From Bacillus sp. BHET2 (GTDB lineage Bacteria > Bacillota > Bacilli > Bacillales > Bacillaceae_B), in the NCBI RefSeq assembly GCF_005938125.1, contig NZ_VCQN01000007.1:1-64000 (forward strand): a stretch of DNA of 64,000 nt. The letters are read 5' to 3'. Below are positions 32,686 through 41,225 of the stretch, in pieces. A model generated the notes under the pieces. It did no database searches and had not been told where the DNA came from. It saw only the letters and a list, made by a program, of their open reading frames with translations. Both the position numbers and the translations under genes were made by a program. Numbering within the stretch: position 1 is the first letter of the stretch; each line of letters begins with the position of its first letter.

Positions 32686-33698
32686 GAAAAACCTTTTCCT
32701 CCTTTGTGTACGATAAATAGGAAGAAGGGTAAGCCCATAATCGCAACAATCGCTGCCACAGGTGTTTCATATGGAGCATTTATGGTGCGACCTAGCGTAT
32801 CTGCGAGTAGCATGAAGGCTGCTCCAATCAGGGTTGAGACGGGAATGATGAAACGGTAGTCTGTCCCTACAATAGCCCGGACCATATGGGGAATCATTAA
32901 TCCGATGAATACCATATTTCCGACTAGGGCTACTGCTGCACCTGCTTCCAGGACAATCACAATGAACAGAACGGTTTTGACAAAAGCCGTACGTTGTCCC
33001 AATCCTATGGCTACTTCCTCATTCAAACTTAAAATCGTCAGCTGTCTGGATAAAAATAAAGACACCAACAGCCCAATCAAAATAATCGGAACAATCACCT
33101 GTAGCTGATTCCATGTTGTCCCGATCATCCCTCCTGCCGTCCACATCGATACATCTTTCGATAGCTTGAAAAATAGACCGACACCTTCTGAAATGGCAAA
33201 TAGAAAAGCGGAAACAGCGGCTCCTGCCAGAACGATTCTAAACGGTGAGAAGCCTCCCCGTTTCATTGAACTGATCCCGAATACCATAAGGGCTCCTACA
33301 GCAGAGCCGATGAAGCAAGCAACCATGATTCCGTAATAGCTAATTGATGGGATAAACGCGAGAGCAATGGCCAGTGCGGCGTTAGCTCCAGCTGTCAGTC
33401 CGAGTAAACCTGGATCGGCTAAAGGGTTTCGCGTCATCCCCTGCATGATGGCTCCCGATACTGCTAAAGAAGCTCCAACCACAATAGCTGCAACTTCACG
33501 AGGGAAGCGAATTTCTTGTAGAATGTTGTTTCTATCTCCTTCACCTGTGAAAGTCAGGGCTTGCCATACGTCCTTCACTGTTGTCTCTGCAGCCCCGTAC
33601 ACGACCGAAATAAGAAAGGCAACAACAAATAGGAGGGATGCACCGATCAATTTATAGATAAATGGAATTCGCTGGGTTTCGTTTGTCATATCAATCAT
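32682..33698 (-). CDS. FecCD-type siderophore ABC permease (first subunit)
   Basis: 338 residues; FecCD motifs GAIMQGMTRNPLADPGLLGL and VALVGNMVFIGLMIPHMVRA, about nine TM helices. Pairs with the following permease. Separated from the binding-protein gene by a hairpin (33718-33750) that could lower permease expression. Related to FeuBC/YfiZ-YfhA in layout, but the siderophore cannot be named from sequence. Confidence 0.92.
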   Translation of the reverse strand: MIDMTNETQRIPFIYKLIGASLLFVVAFLISVVYGAAETTVKDVWQALTFTGEGDRNNILQEIRFPREVAAIVVGASLAVSGAIMQGMTRNPLADPGLLGLTAGANAALAIALAFIPSISYYGIMVACFIGSAVGALMVFGISSMKRGGFSPFRIVLAGAAVSAFLFAISEGVGLFFKLSKDVSMWTAGGMIGTTWNQLQVIVPIILIGLLVSLFLSRQLTILSLNEEVAIGLGQRTAFVKTVLFIVIVLEAGAAVALVGNMVFIGLMIPHMVRAIVGTDYRFIIPVSTLIGAAFMLLADTLGRTINAPYETPVAAIVAIMGLPFFLFIVHKGGKGFS

Positions 33699-33717
33699 CT
33701 TTTCTTTGATAGTATAG

Positions 33718-33750
33718 AAAAGGGAATTCTTGTCATAAGAATTCCCTTTT
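33718..33750 (-). terminator. intra-operon hairpin between binding protein and permeases
   Basis: AAAAGGGAATTCTT (33718-33731) / AAGAATTCCCTTTT (33737-33750). On the minus strand the right arm ends in TTTTCTAT, a weak terminator; probably partial. Confidence 0.75.
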
Positions 33751-33755
33751 AAAAA

Positions 33756-34682
33756 TTAATTGCCTAGAAATTTCTCTTTGAAGAAGTCTAACTGGTAATC
33801 CAGTGTAAGCGGATCATTAAAGTAGAATTCCATCATATTCACTTCATACACATGATCGTTCTTCACAGCAGGAATGTTTTTGAATGTGTCTGTTGCCATG
33901 AAGGAGTTATCTGCTTTTGGATCTTTGCTTAAGATCAGATAATCTCCCGCATACTCAGGCATCACTTCTGTAGAGAGAGCGAAATATCCAGGTTCCAAGG
34001 CTTGTTCTTTTACTTTTTCAGGCATCTTCAGGTCCATTTCCTGATAAAGGATCTCTGTACCTCGACCCCAGTTGTTTCCATATACGTACAATTGTTTATT
34101 GAAGCTTTCAATCACGGAGACGGTTGAATCTTCACCAATTTTTGCTTTGATATCATCGCCAGTAGCTTGGGCACGCTTCTTAAAGTCATCCACCCATTCT
34201 TGAGCTTCTTTTTCTTTGTTTAATAGTTTCCCAATTTCGATATGTTGCGTTAAATAATCTACTTTCCCATATGTGTATGTAACGGTAGGGGCAATTTCAT
34301 TTAATTTATCCACATTTTTAATGTTGGAAAGACCGATGATTAAATCAGGATCAAGCTCGATGATTTTCTCCAGATTCTCATCTGTTACTTCTTCCACGTC
34401 TTTCAAGTCTTTCTCCCAACGGGGATTCATTTTGGACCAGGAATCGACACCGACAAGATCCACATCCAATGCCATGACGTTTCCAGCAAAGGATGATAGA
34501 ACGACAACACGCTGCGGATCGGCTGGTACTTCAACCGGACCATTCTCGGATTGATAGGTAATGGTATCTGATTTGTTTTCCTTCTTCGCCGAATCCGAAC
34601 CTTCTTCTGATGTAGAGCTGTTGCTACAGGCACTAACAAGTAGCACCAATAGTAGAGTAAACGGTATTATCCATTTTTTCAT
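33756..34682 (-). CDS. iron-siderophore binding lipoprotein
   Basis: 308 residues; lipobox VSAC (Cys19), then PBP-like class III fold (VVVLSSFAGNVMALDVDLVG, IELDPDLIIGLSNI, TVSVIESFNKQLYVYG, PAVKNDHVYEVNM). Membrane-anchored receptor that delivers ferric siderophore (hydroxamate or catecholate) to the permeases. Its start lies inside the ATPase gene's 3' end (50-bp overlap). Transcribed from the Fur-boxed promoter upstream of the ATPase. Confidence 0.92.
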   Translation of the reverse strand: MKKWIIPFTLLLVLLVSACSNSSTSEEGSDSAKKENKSDTITYQSENGPVEVPADPQRVVVLSSFAGNVMALDVDLVGVDSWSKMNPRWEKDLKDVEEVTDENLEKIIELDPDLIIGLSNIKNVDKLNEIAPTVTYTYGKVDYLTQHIEIGKLLNKEKEAQEWVDDFKKRAQATGDDIKAKIGEDSTVSVIESFNKQLYVYGNNWGRGTEILYQEMDLKMPEKVKEQALEPGYFALSTEVMPEYAGDYLILSKDPKADNSFMATDTFKNIPAVKNDHVYEVNMMEFYFNDPLTLDYQLDFFKEKFLGN

Positions 34683-35478
34683 AATGATCTTCTCCTTTTA
34701 GTAGATTGTATGTAATGCACATTGGTTTGCCTGTTCGAGGATCTCTTCCTATCTCGGCATCGATTTGGAATACTTTCTTTAGGACCTCGTGGGTTATGAC
34801 TTCTTCGCAACTACCTGATTTCACCATTTCCCCTTCTTTTAAGGCAACGATATAGTCGGCAAATCGTGCAGCCTGATTTAAATCATGCAGCACCATTACG
34901 ATGGTACGTTCCTGTTCCTTGTTCAACTTTTGAAGGAGCTCCAATACTTCAAGCTGATGGGCCATGTCTAAATATGTAGTAGGTTCATCGAGGAAGATAA
35001 TTTCCGTTTCCTGGGCAAGAGCCATGGCAATCCACACCCGTTGTCGCTGACCTCCAGATAATGCATCGACTTCTCTGAATTTAAATTCCAGCGTTCCAGT
35101 GACTTCAAGTGCCCAATTGATGACATCGTAATCCTTTTTTGTTAATCGACCCATCCCTTTTTGATGGGGGAATCGGCCATATGAAACCAATTCACCAACC
35201 GTTAGGCCACTGGCACTATCCGGCGATTGGGGGAGAATAGCCATTTTTTTGGCTAATACTTTCGTATGGCCTTTTGAAATGTCTTCTCCATCTAGCAAGA
35301 CGTTACCCGAGTGATGGGGGATGAGGCGAGTAATGGCTTTCAGTAATGTGGATTTCCCACAGCCATTGGATCCGATGATAGTGGTGATTTTTTTATCAGG
35401 AATGCTGACACTGAGATCTTTCACAATCAAGCGATCACCGTAGCCGATGTTTAAATCATTCGTAAAGAGGCGAACCAT
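34633..35478 (-). CDS. siderophore ABC transporter ATPase (YusV/FhuC-like)
   Basis: 281 residues. Walker A GSNGCGKST, signature LSGGQRQRVWIAMAL, Walker B IIFLDEPT, and H-loop VLHDLN: FecE/YusV type. Energises the permease pair. I start at ATG 35478 (MVRLFTND), 9 nt after GGAGG; the longer frame from 35523 runs through the Fur box. The last 16 residues overlap the binding-protein gene and look non-conserved (DNTVYSTIGATC), so the natural stop may have been lost by a slip. Confidence 0.9.
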   Translation of the reverse strand: MVRLFTNDLNIGYGDRLIVKDLSVSIPDKKITTIIGSNGCGKSTLLKAITRLIPHHSGNVLLDGEDISKGHTKVLAKKMAILPQSPDSASGLTVGELVSYGRFPHQKGMGRLTKKDYDVINWALEVTGTLEFKFREVDALSGGQRQRVWIAMALAQETEIIFLDEPTTYLDMAHQLEVLELLQKLNKEQERTIVMVLHDLNQAARFADYIVALKEGEMVKSGSCEEVITHEVLKKVFQIDAEIGRDPRTGKPMCITYNLLKGEDHYEKMDNTVYSTIGATC

Positions 35479-35507
35479 ATTAATACCTCCGTTTATAAAA
35501 ACTAAAT

Positions 35508-35527
35508 TGATAATGATTCTCATTCTC
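35508..35527 (-). promoter_or_regulatory. Fur box, siderophore operon
   Basis: GAGAATGAGAATCATTATCA on the minus strand, a close match to the 19-bp Fur consensus, about 30 bp before the ATPase start. Confidence 0.9.
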
Positions 35528-35612
35528 GAACAATTTCCATACTATAATTCTTTTTTACTATTGTCAATGAATTTTTGTATTGTCATTAGTGAAAAAAAGT
35601 TGTAGGATTTAA

Positions 35613-35631
35613 TTGAGAATGATAATCAATT
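35613..35631 (+). promoter_or_regulatory. Fur box, reductase gene
   Basis: TTGAGAATGATAATCAATT, palindromic and close to the Fur consensus, 30 bp before the ATG of the divergent reductase gene. Confidence 0.9.
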
Positions 35632-35660
35632 AAAATTTGGTTGTTGAGGAGTGAACGGAA

Positions 35661-36710
35661 ATGGATCATCATGAACTATTTGATGTAACGGTAATTGGAG
35701 GCGGACCTGCAGGCCTTTACTCTGCTTTTTATAGTGGTTTAAGAGAAATGAAAACAAAGATTATTGAATTTCAACCAACATTGGGCGGGAAGATACATGT
35801 ATATCCTGAGAAAATGATATGGGATGTAGGGGGACTTACTCCAGTACCAGGAGCGACACTTATCGAACAACTCGTTCAGCAAGGGTTAACATTCGATCCG
35901 ACGGTCGTTCTAAATGAAAAAGTTGAATCGATCACACGCAGTGAAGAAGGAATATTCGTATTAGAAGGTTCTTCAGGTCAAAAGCACTACTCGAAAACGG
36001 TCATCATTGCAGTCGGCAGTGGGATCATTAACCCTCAAAAGCTGGACATCGAAGGGGCAGAGCGGTTTGAAGTCTCCAATTTAAACTACACAGTGAAGTC
36101 TTTAAAAAGGTTTATAGGTAAAACAGTCATCATCTCCGGTGGAGGGAATTCGGCGATTGATTGGGCAAATGAATTAGAACCAGTAGCAAAGAAAGTCTAT
36201 ATTACTTATCGAAAAGAGGCTCTTAAAGGTCACGAAGCACAGTGTGCACAGTTAATGGACAGTTCGGCCACTTGCTTACTTAATACCTCCATTTCCAAAT
36301 TGATTGCCGCCACCAATCATGAATCCATTGAAAAGGTCGAGTTGACCAATCATCAGACAGGCGAGGTATCCTATTTACCAATCGATGAAGTGATCATCAA
36401 TCATGGATATGAAATAGATACATCTCTTCTTAAGAATAGTAAACTAAACATCGATATGATCGACCAGTATTATATCGCAGGCTCAACCAACAGTGAATCT
36501 TCAATTGAAGGACTATACGCAGCGGGAGATATCCTGAAGCATGTTGGGAAAGTGAACTTGATTGCCGGTGCTTTTCAGGATGCTGCAAACGCGGTCAACA
36601 AGGCGAAGCAATTTATTCAGCCGGATGCAAATGAGTACGCCATGGTATCTTCCCACAATGAAGTATTCAAGAAGAAGAATAAAGAGTTGGTCAAGCAGAT
36701 GATGAAATAA
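35661..36710 (+). CDS. ferredoxin-NADP reductase-like flavoprotein (YcgT/YumC type)
   Basis: 349 residues. GGGPAGLYSAFYSGL binds FAD, IISGGGNSAIDWANEL binds NADPH, YAAGDILKHVGKVNLIAGAF is the C-terminal FAD motif. There is no CxxC, so it is a TrxR-like ferredoxin/flavodoxin-NADP reductase, not a thioredoxin reductase. Cytosolic. Fur-boxed, as I recall for B. subtilis ycgT. Divergent from the siderophore operon, so a role in reducing imported ferric siderophore is plausible (inference). Confidence 0.88.
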   Translation: MDHHELFDVTVIGGGPAGLYSAFYSGLREMKTKIIEFQPTLGGKIHVYPEKMIWDVGGLTPVPGATLIEQLVQQGLTFDPTVVLNEKVESITRSEEGIFVLEGSSGQKHYSKTVIIAVGSGIINPQKLDIEGAERFEVSNLNYTVKSLKRFIGKTVIISGGGNSAIDWANELEPVAKKVYITYRKEALKGHEAQCAQLMDSSATCLLNTSISKLIAATNHESIEKVELTNHQTGEVSYLPIDEVIINHGYEIDTSLLKNSKLNIDMIDQYYIAGSTNSESSIEGLYAAGDILKHVGKVNLIAGAFQDAANAVNKAKQFIQPDANEYAMVSSHNEVFKKKNKELVKQMMK

Positions 36711-36717
36711 TCATGTT

Positions 36718-36752
36718 AAAAGCTCCCTCAACAGATATAGGGAGCTTTCATT
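36718..36752. terminator. bidirectional terminator
   Basis: AAAGCTCCCT (36718-36727) / AGGGAGCTTT (36739-36748) between two convergent genes; overlaps the stop region of the DUF421 gene. Confidence 0.85.
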
Positions 36753-37452
36753 TATACAAATAGATATTTATTTGGTCTTGCTTGTCTATCGTTGCCAGTA
36801 AGACGTCTTGCACAGTCACATGATAATAGTTTTTCAATTGATTGTGTAGCCACAATTCGTTTTTATTTAGTTTCAATAATTCTGAAAGGTTGATTCTGCC
36901 ATCTTCAATAATGGGGGTGGGAAGGTCAAATGGATTGGATGGGAGTGCGAAATCCTGGTGGGTAACAGGTTGATACTGAGATTTGAGGAAGAATGAGATT
37001 TCCCCTCCAGGTTCCCACAGGGCTATAGCCACTTTCTGAACTTCTTCGATCTGCTGCTTCCTTAATTCAGATAACAGGCTGTCTAAAGGAATCCTTGCTT
37101 TCTTAAGATTTTTATAGAAGATTTCTCCGTTGTTTATTAATAAGATAGGGGAAGGGTCGAGTATTTTTCGTATGAAGGTTGAATGCAGACTGAGGTAAAC
37201 CCCAATTAGATAGAGTAAGACCAATGTACCCATAGTAAGCATAGATCCTTTCATTCCCAATCCTTCATCAGACAATGGGTGGGCCATAATATTCCCTATT
37301 AATAGCGCCATAACAAAATCAAGGAATCGTAACTGCGAAATGGATCTTTGCCCCATTAATTTCGCTATGATTAGTAAAAAGATAAATCCAATGGTAGCGC
37401 GAAAAATCCATTCTAGAGCAGTTAGTGATTCATGACTCATGAAGAAATCCAA
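36748..37452 (-). CDS. DUF421 membrane protein (YetF/YdfS-like)
   Basis: 234 residues. Three TM helices (17-95; GFIFLLIIAKLMGQRSISQL is the DUF421 signature) and a soluble C-terminal domain (LINNGEIFYKNLKKARIPLD, LLSELRKQQIEEVQKVAIAL). Members of this family (SpoVAE-associated YetF proteins) sit in spore and cell membranes; their function is poorly known. TTG start 9 nt after GGGAGGG. Single gene. Confidence 0.9.
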   Translation of the reverse strand: MDFFMSHESLTALEWIFRATIGFIFLLIIAKLMGQRSISQLRFLDFVMALLIGNIMAHPLSDEGLGMKGSMLTMGTLVLLYLIGVYLSLHSTFIRKILDPSPILLINNGEIFYKNLKKARIPLDSLLSELRKQQIEEVQKVAIALWEPGGEISFFLKSQYQPVTHQDFALPSNPFDLPTPIIEDGRINLSELLKLNKNELWLHNQLKNYYHVTVQDVLLATIDKQDQINIYLYK

Positions 37453-37515
37453 AAAAGCACGCCCTCCCTCTTGGTAACTGTCAATTAGTCTTTCCCAAAA
37501 GTTCTTTCACAAAAC

Positions 37516-37545
37516 AAACGATGCTTACAATTGTAAGCATCGTTT
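37516..37545 (-). terminator. perfect palindromic hairpin after terC-like gene
   Basis: 30-bp perfect palindrome AAACGATGCTTACAA / TTGTAAGCATCGTTT just downstream of the TerC-family stop codon. Confidence 0.8.
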
Positions 37546-37549
37546 ATCG

Positions 37550-38275
37550 TTAAGCATTATATTGTTCCACGTTTTCATTATGAGTTGATCCAGAGCGTTT
37601 ATTTACCAGGAAGCCGAAAAGAAGGATGGCTGCAGTCAGAAAGATTGTGATGCATGTGGTAATCACACCATGCTCAATATTGATCAGGTTTAAGAATTTT
37701 TCATCTGATACGATCATATCACCTGCTGTGTAGGCAAGGATCCCTGCTCCAAGATACGCAATCCAGCGGTATCTCTCCAATATTTTCACAATGGCTTTGG
37801 ATCCGAAAATCATGATTGGAATCGAGATGAATACGCCAAGGGCGATCATTCCGATATGTCCATGTGCTGCACCTGCGACTGCGACAACATTATCAAGGCT
37901 CATCGCGGCATCTGCAATGATGATGGTCGTGATAGCTTGTCTTAGTCCACTGTGTGATTTGATATTCGCTTCTTCGTCACCTTCAACGAGTACTTGATAG
38001 GCAATCCATAATAATAGGATTCCTCCCATGAGGTGCACATACGGAATTTGCAGTAAATATACAATAATGGCGGCGAGGAATATACGCAGGATTACGGCAC
38101 CTGCCGTTCCCCAGAAAATAGCTCTATTTTGAAGGTCTTTCGGTAATCTTCTTGTTGCCATGGCAATGACAATCGCATTATCTCCAGATAAAATAATATC
38201 GATGGCCACTATTTTTAAAAGGGCGATGATCGCACCTGTTGAAATGGAAAGTCCAAGTGGAAATAAGAAATCCAT
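37550..38275 (-). CDS. TerC-family integral membrane protein (YjbE-like)
   Basis: 241 residues, seven TM helices; DIILSGDNAIVIAMATRRLP and IIIADAAMSLDNVVAVAGAA are the two acidic TerC motifs. Relatives in Bacillus export manganese to supply exoenzymes. Plasma membrane. ATG behind AAGGAGGAAC. I looked for a yybP-ykoY manganese riboswitch in the 140 bp upstream and did not find its motifs. Confidence 0.9.
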   Translation of the reverse strand: MDFLFPLGLSISTGAIIALLKIVAIDIILSGDNAIVIAMATRRLPKDLQNRAIFWGTAGAVILRIFLAAIIVYLLQIPYVHLMGGILLLWIAYQVLVEGDEEANIKSHSGLRQAITTIIIADAAMSLDNVVAVAGAAHGHIGMIALGVFISIPIMIFGSKAIVKILERYRWIAYLGAGILAYTAGDMIVSDEKFLNLINIEHGVITTCITIFLTAAILLFGFLVNKRSGSTHNENVEQYNA

Positions 38276-38434
38276 ATTAGTTCCTCCTTGATGATACTAA
38301 ACTCCAAAATACTAACTAATGTATACTACCACAAATGGTAGATTTATAAACGTTTTTGGAACTTTTTCTATATCCTTAGGAGGAATTTCATGGTGAATAA
38401 AGAAGAAATAATAATATGAGAGGGAGTGGCAAAA

Positions 38435-38809
38435 TTGAAAGAGAATATCCATATAAAAAACCCGATTCCCATCCTTAGAATCTTCGATGTTGATAAGGCA
38501 AAAGAGTTTTACATAAAGATTCTCGAGTTCGTGATTGATTGGGAGCACTCCTTTGACGAATCTCTTCCCCTATACATTCAGGTGTCAAAAGGGGATTGCA
38601 TCCTGCATCTTTCAGAACACCATGGGGATTGTAGTCCGGGAGCAGCGATTAGAATGGAAGTAGATGGAATTGAGAAACTGCAGTCCATGATCATGAAGAA
38701 GAAATACAGGTTTGTCAAACCCGAAATCGAACAGACCCCTTGGCAAACAAAAGAGTTTGGAATCATCGACCCGTTTGGGAATAAGCTGATATTTTATGAA
38801 GGAATTTAA
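38435..38809 (+). CDS. glyoxalase/bleomycin-resistance-like VOC protein
   Basis: About 124 residues: PIPILRIFDVDKAKEFYIKI, then FVIDWEHSFDESLPLYIQVS and GIIDPFGNKLIFYEG. This is the bleomycin-binding-like subgroup of VOC proteins; it may bind or modify a small toxic molecule. Cytosolic. TTG 38435 lies 8 nt after GAGGGAG; a GTG at 38426 overlaps that RBS. Confidence 0.85.
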   Translation: MKENIHIKNPIPILRIFDVDKAKEFYIKILEFVIDWEHSFDESLPLYIQVSKGDCILHLSEHHGDCSPGAAIRMEVDGIEKLQSMIMKKKYRFVKPEIEQTPWQTKEFGIIDPFGNKLIFYEGI

Positions 38810-38817
38810 CGATAAAG

Positions 38818-38853
38818 AAATCCCCGGCTCTATACAAGAGAGTCGGGGATTTT
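38818..38853. terminator. terminator between convergent genes
   Basis: AAATCCCCGGCTCT / AGAGTCGGGGATTT with one mismatch, then TTC; serves both strands. Confidence 0.85.
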
Positions 38854-38863
38854 CTTGTTTTCA

Positions 38864-39145
38864 TTAATATTGTGGATATGGATAAGGGTACGGGTAAGGA
38901 TAAGCAGGCACCGGTACCGGATATGGACCAGGTGATACGGCTGCGCCGACGGCTAAACCTGTGACAGTCCCTGCTGCAAAACCAGGGTATCCAAAGCCGT
39001 GATTCCAGTTCCCACCATGGTTCCAATTTCCTCCATGATTCCAACTTGATCCGTGACCCCAGGAAGCATGCCCATGCCCATTGCCCCAACCTGCATGCCC
39101 TCCACCGCCATGTGCCGGTCTATACATACTGAATGGTTGTTTCAC
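38864..39145 (-). CDS. Gly/His/Trp/Asn-rich repeat protein
   Basis: About 93 residues of low complexity: GGGGHAGWGNGHGHASWGHG, then three copies of WNHGGN, a hydrophobic Ala/Gly/Val stretch (FAAGTVTGLAVGAAV) and a closing PYPYPYPYPYPQY. Composition recalls spore-coat or surface proteins and metal-binding His-rich proteins; I cannot name a family. GTG 39145 sits 9 nt after GAAAGGTGAG; longer starts precede this RBS. Function unknown. Confidence 0.65.
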   Translation of the reverse strand: MKQPFSMYRPAHGGGGHAGWGNGHGHASWGHGSSWNHGGNWNHGGNWNHGFGYPGFAAGTVTGLAVGAAVSPGPYPVPVPAYPYPYPYPYPQY

Positions 39146-39400
39146 TATTATTCTCACCTTTCTCAAAATAAGGAAGTTGGTTTATCATATGTGATTTTTT
39201 TTGAAATGGAATAGAAAATTTTAGCTGGTGAGGTGGACAGGAGTAAGTCATATAAACGTTATGTAATGTGTAAGTAAGAGAAATGATTGATGAAAAAGGA
39301 ACCAGTATCGAACGAAGAAAATGATCCAAAAGTGAGTTTTAAACATAAAGCACGTGGTATATAAAACTTAGCATATTTTAAGAGGAGGATTCACAACGTT

Positions 39401-39802
39401 TTGGCTAGTATCGTTACATTAGGAGTTATTCTATTTATCCTAGTAAACTTAATTTATTTCTTTAAAGATAAGCATTTCAAGTACAGTTATTTCAGTACGC
39501 CGTTATTTTATAAGCTGTTCTTTGTGCTTTTCAGTATCATGATCGCATTTGCTGTACTTTATTATGCTTTGTCCTTCCATGATCCTATGCTCAAGGTTAG
39601 TTCACCAAGTGGAAAGCCTGTCGACCATTCGTTTCTCAATTACCTCTATTATAGCGGTGTGACGATCTTATCGGTCGGGTACGGTGACTATATCCCAACT
39701 GGTCATCTTAGATTCTTTGCATTATTTGAAGCTGCCATTGGGTTGCTGTTGCCGACAGCATATTTTATGAAGGTTCTAGATTCTAAAGGGAAGAACGAGT
39801 AG
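39401..39802 (+). CDS. two-TM potassium channel protein
   Basis: 133 residues with a helix at 3-20, a second at 33-53, the pore loop with selectivity filter TILSVGYGDYIP (about 93-104), and a last TM helix. Typical Ion_trans_2 channel lacking a RCK/TrkA-N domain. Plasma membrane. TTG start; the strong AGAGGAGGA lies 13 nt upstream, rather far, so the exact start is uncertain. Confidence 0.85.
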   Translation: MASIVTLGVILFILVNLIYFFKDKHFKYSYFSTPLFYKLFFVLFSIMIAFAVLYYALSFHDPMLKVSSPSGKPVDHSFLNYLYYSGVTILSVGYGDYIPTGHLRFFALFEAAIGLLLPTAYFMKVLDSKGKNE

Positions 39803-39890
39803 AAGTTTTCACTGAAAAGGAGGGCTAGTTGACATAGGATTGCAGAATGAGGAGGGTATGCAGTACTGAAAACGGTGTCCTGTTCACAAT

Positions 39891-39995
39891 TTGGCACAAT
39901 TTTTCCTAAGACTGGCCCAATTAATCGCTAAAGTGGCCCGATTACAACCGAAAGTGGCCCAATAAACCACAAAAGTGGCTCAATAAGACATAAGA
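39891..39995. repeat. five 21-bp degenerate tandem repeats
   Basis: Units at 39891, 39912, 39933, 39954, 39975, each opening TTGGC, CTGGCC or GTGGCC with a CAAT/CGAT and an A-rich end. Exact 21-bp register, no open frame. Analogous to the 20-bp array at 19237. Confidence 0.85.
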
Positions 39996-40061
39996 AACCC
40001 TATTAATACACTTGAGGGTATATAGTTGATGCTATTTAGTAAAGTACAAAAGGATTGAAAA

Positions 40062-40095
40062 AGCGTGAACCAGATATACGCACCAGGCTCACGCT
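40062..40095 (-). terminator. terminator after membrane-protein gene
   Basis: AGCGTGAACC (40062-40071) / GGCTCACGCT (40086-40095), T's on the minus strand. Confidence 0.75.
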
Positions 40096-40109
40096 ACAAT
40101 CAATCCCCT

Positions 40110-40556
40110 TTACAACCACAAACTAGGCTTCACGACCATAAACCAAAGCATCGAAAGTAACAGTATGAGATAAATCCATACGGTCCGTTTCAATTTCCGA
40201 ACCAGCGATTCACGGTCTCCGTCGTCCTCCCCGAATTTCCTGAGGGTCGGTGAAAATGCCCGTGCGAGAAAGAACAGGGAGCAGAACATGATAAAGAGGG
40301 TCATGATGATCCACGGTGTCGTCCATGTCCAAGGTCCGAGTAGGACTAGAAGAATGCCAGTCCCGACTAGTACATGCCCGGAATGCTTGGAGAGCTGGAC
40401 GGTAAATCGAAACGTATCTAAGTACGAAGGTAGTATGGCCAGAGAAGCTGTTCGTAACTTCTTAATCATCGGCAATAAAATGAAAAATGGCCCAATCGAG
40501 GCCACGACACTAATCACATGAAGGTAGATCAGTGTTCTATAAAGTAGAGTCTCCAT
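40110..40556 (-). CDS. four-TM membrane protein (DUF2269-like)
   Basis: 148 residues, four hydrophobic helices, starting TLIYLHVISVVASIGPFFIL as in DUF2269-type integral membrane proteins, with a conserved His-Gly (SKHSGHVLVGTGILLVLLG). Plasma membrane; function unknown. Stop of the upstream ASCH gene is 10 bp away, so the two are probably an operon. Confidence 0.7.
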   Translation of the reverse strand: METLLYRTLIYLHVISVVASIGPFFILLPMIKKLRTASLAILPSYLDTFRFTVQLSKHSGHVLVGTGILLVLLGPWTWTTPWIIMTLFIMFCSLFFLARAFSPTLRKFGEDDGDRESLVRKLKRTVWIYLILLLSMLWFMVVKPSLWL

Positions 40557-40566
40557 GAGAAATGAC

Positions 40567-40905
40567 CTACTCTGTCACTAAACTAAATTCGTGAACCCAC
40601 ACTCTCATGCTTGGGTGCCAAGGCATTCCAGGATGATAGGAGAGGATGGTGTCTTTATATTCTTCAACGGTTTGAAAGCCCTCTTGTTTGGCGTGATCGT
40701 CTGTCAGTTCACCAAGTGATTGTGAATAAACGCTATTCACTATGTATTTCTCCCCTTCAAGCTCCATGATTTCTCCAATATCAGCGTATCGACCATTTCT
40801 GCGAGTCGCTGTTTTCGTACCTTGCATCACTTTTTTAACGTCCTCTTTCTTCGTAACAAGACGTTCGATAGTACACGTTTTTGGTGGCAGTTCTTGATTT
40901 GTCAT
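40567..40905 (-). CDS. ASCH-domain protein
   Basis: 112 residues. KKVMQGTKTATRRNGRYADI is the basic entrance of the ASCH fold, followed by IMELEGEKYIVNSVYSQSLG and the Trp-rich end MPWHPSMRVWVHEFSLV. ASCH proteins bind RNA or modified nucleosides (YqfB type hydrolyses N4-acetylcytidine); the exact role here is unknown. ATG 40905 behind AAAGGAG. Confidence 0.8.
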   Translation of the reverse strand: MTNQELPPKTCTIERLVTKKEDVKKVMQGTKTATRRNGRYADIGEIMELEGEKYIVNSVYSQSLGELTDDHAKQEGFQTVEEYKDTILSYHPGMPWHPSMRVWVHEFSLVTE

Positions 40906-41225
40906 TATAAAAAACTCCTTTCAATCTATACTATAGCATAGTCGCGGGCAAGGAATGATGTGGCTTGAAAAATGGTTTCTCTATGTGTGTCTAATAGAGA
41001 GTAAACCGAATTATGTACGAACATAGCATCCTCTACTATTCATTGCAGGTCTCATCGGTACTTTCATATAGTTTTCCATCAATAAGGTTCTCCTTTGGTT
41101 TCTACATATTTAATGAAAGAAATTTCTATTTTGTTTCAGAAAATGATTCTTTTTTTTCTAGCGGGGCATGACTGAGGGTGCTATGATTGGGTGACTATAC
41201 GAATTAGAAAGAAGGCTTCGGCGTT
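40906..41225. other. 320-bp intergenic region, no gene seen
   Basis: Lies between the divergent ASCH and EamA genes. AT-rich, short frames only, no hairpin of note and no repeat shared with the rest of the window. It must hold both promoters, but I could not single out convincing -35/-10 pairs. Confidence 0.6.

Noticed and set aside
38276..38420. yybP-ykoY manganese riboswitch before the TerC gene
   Set aside because: I looked for its conserved motifs upstream of the gene on the minus strand and did not find them.
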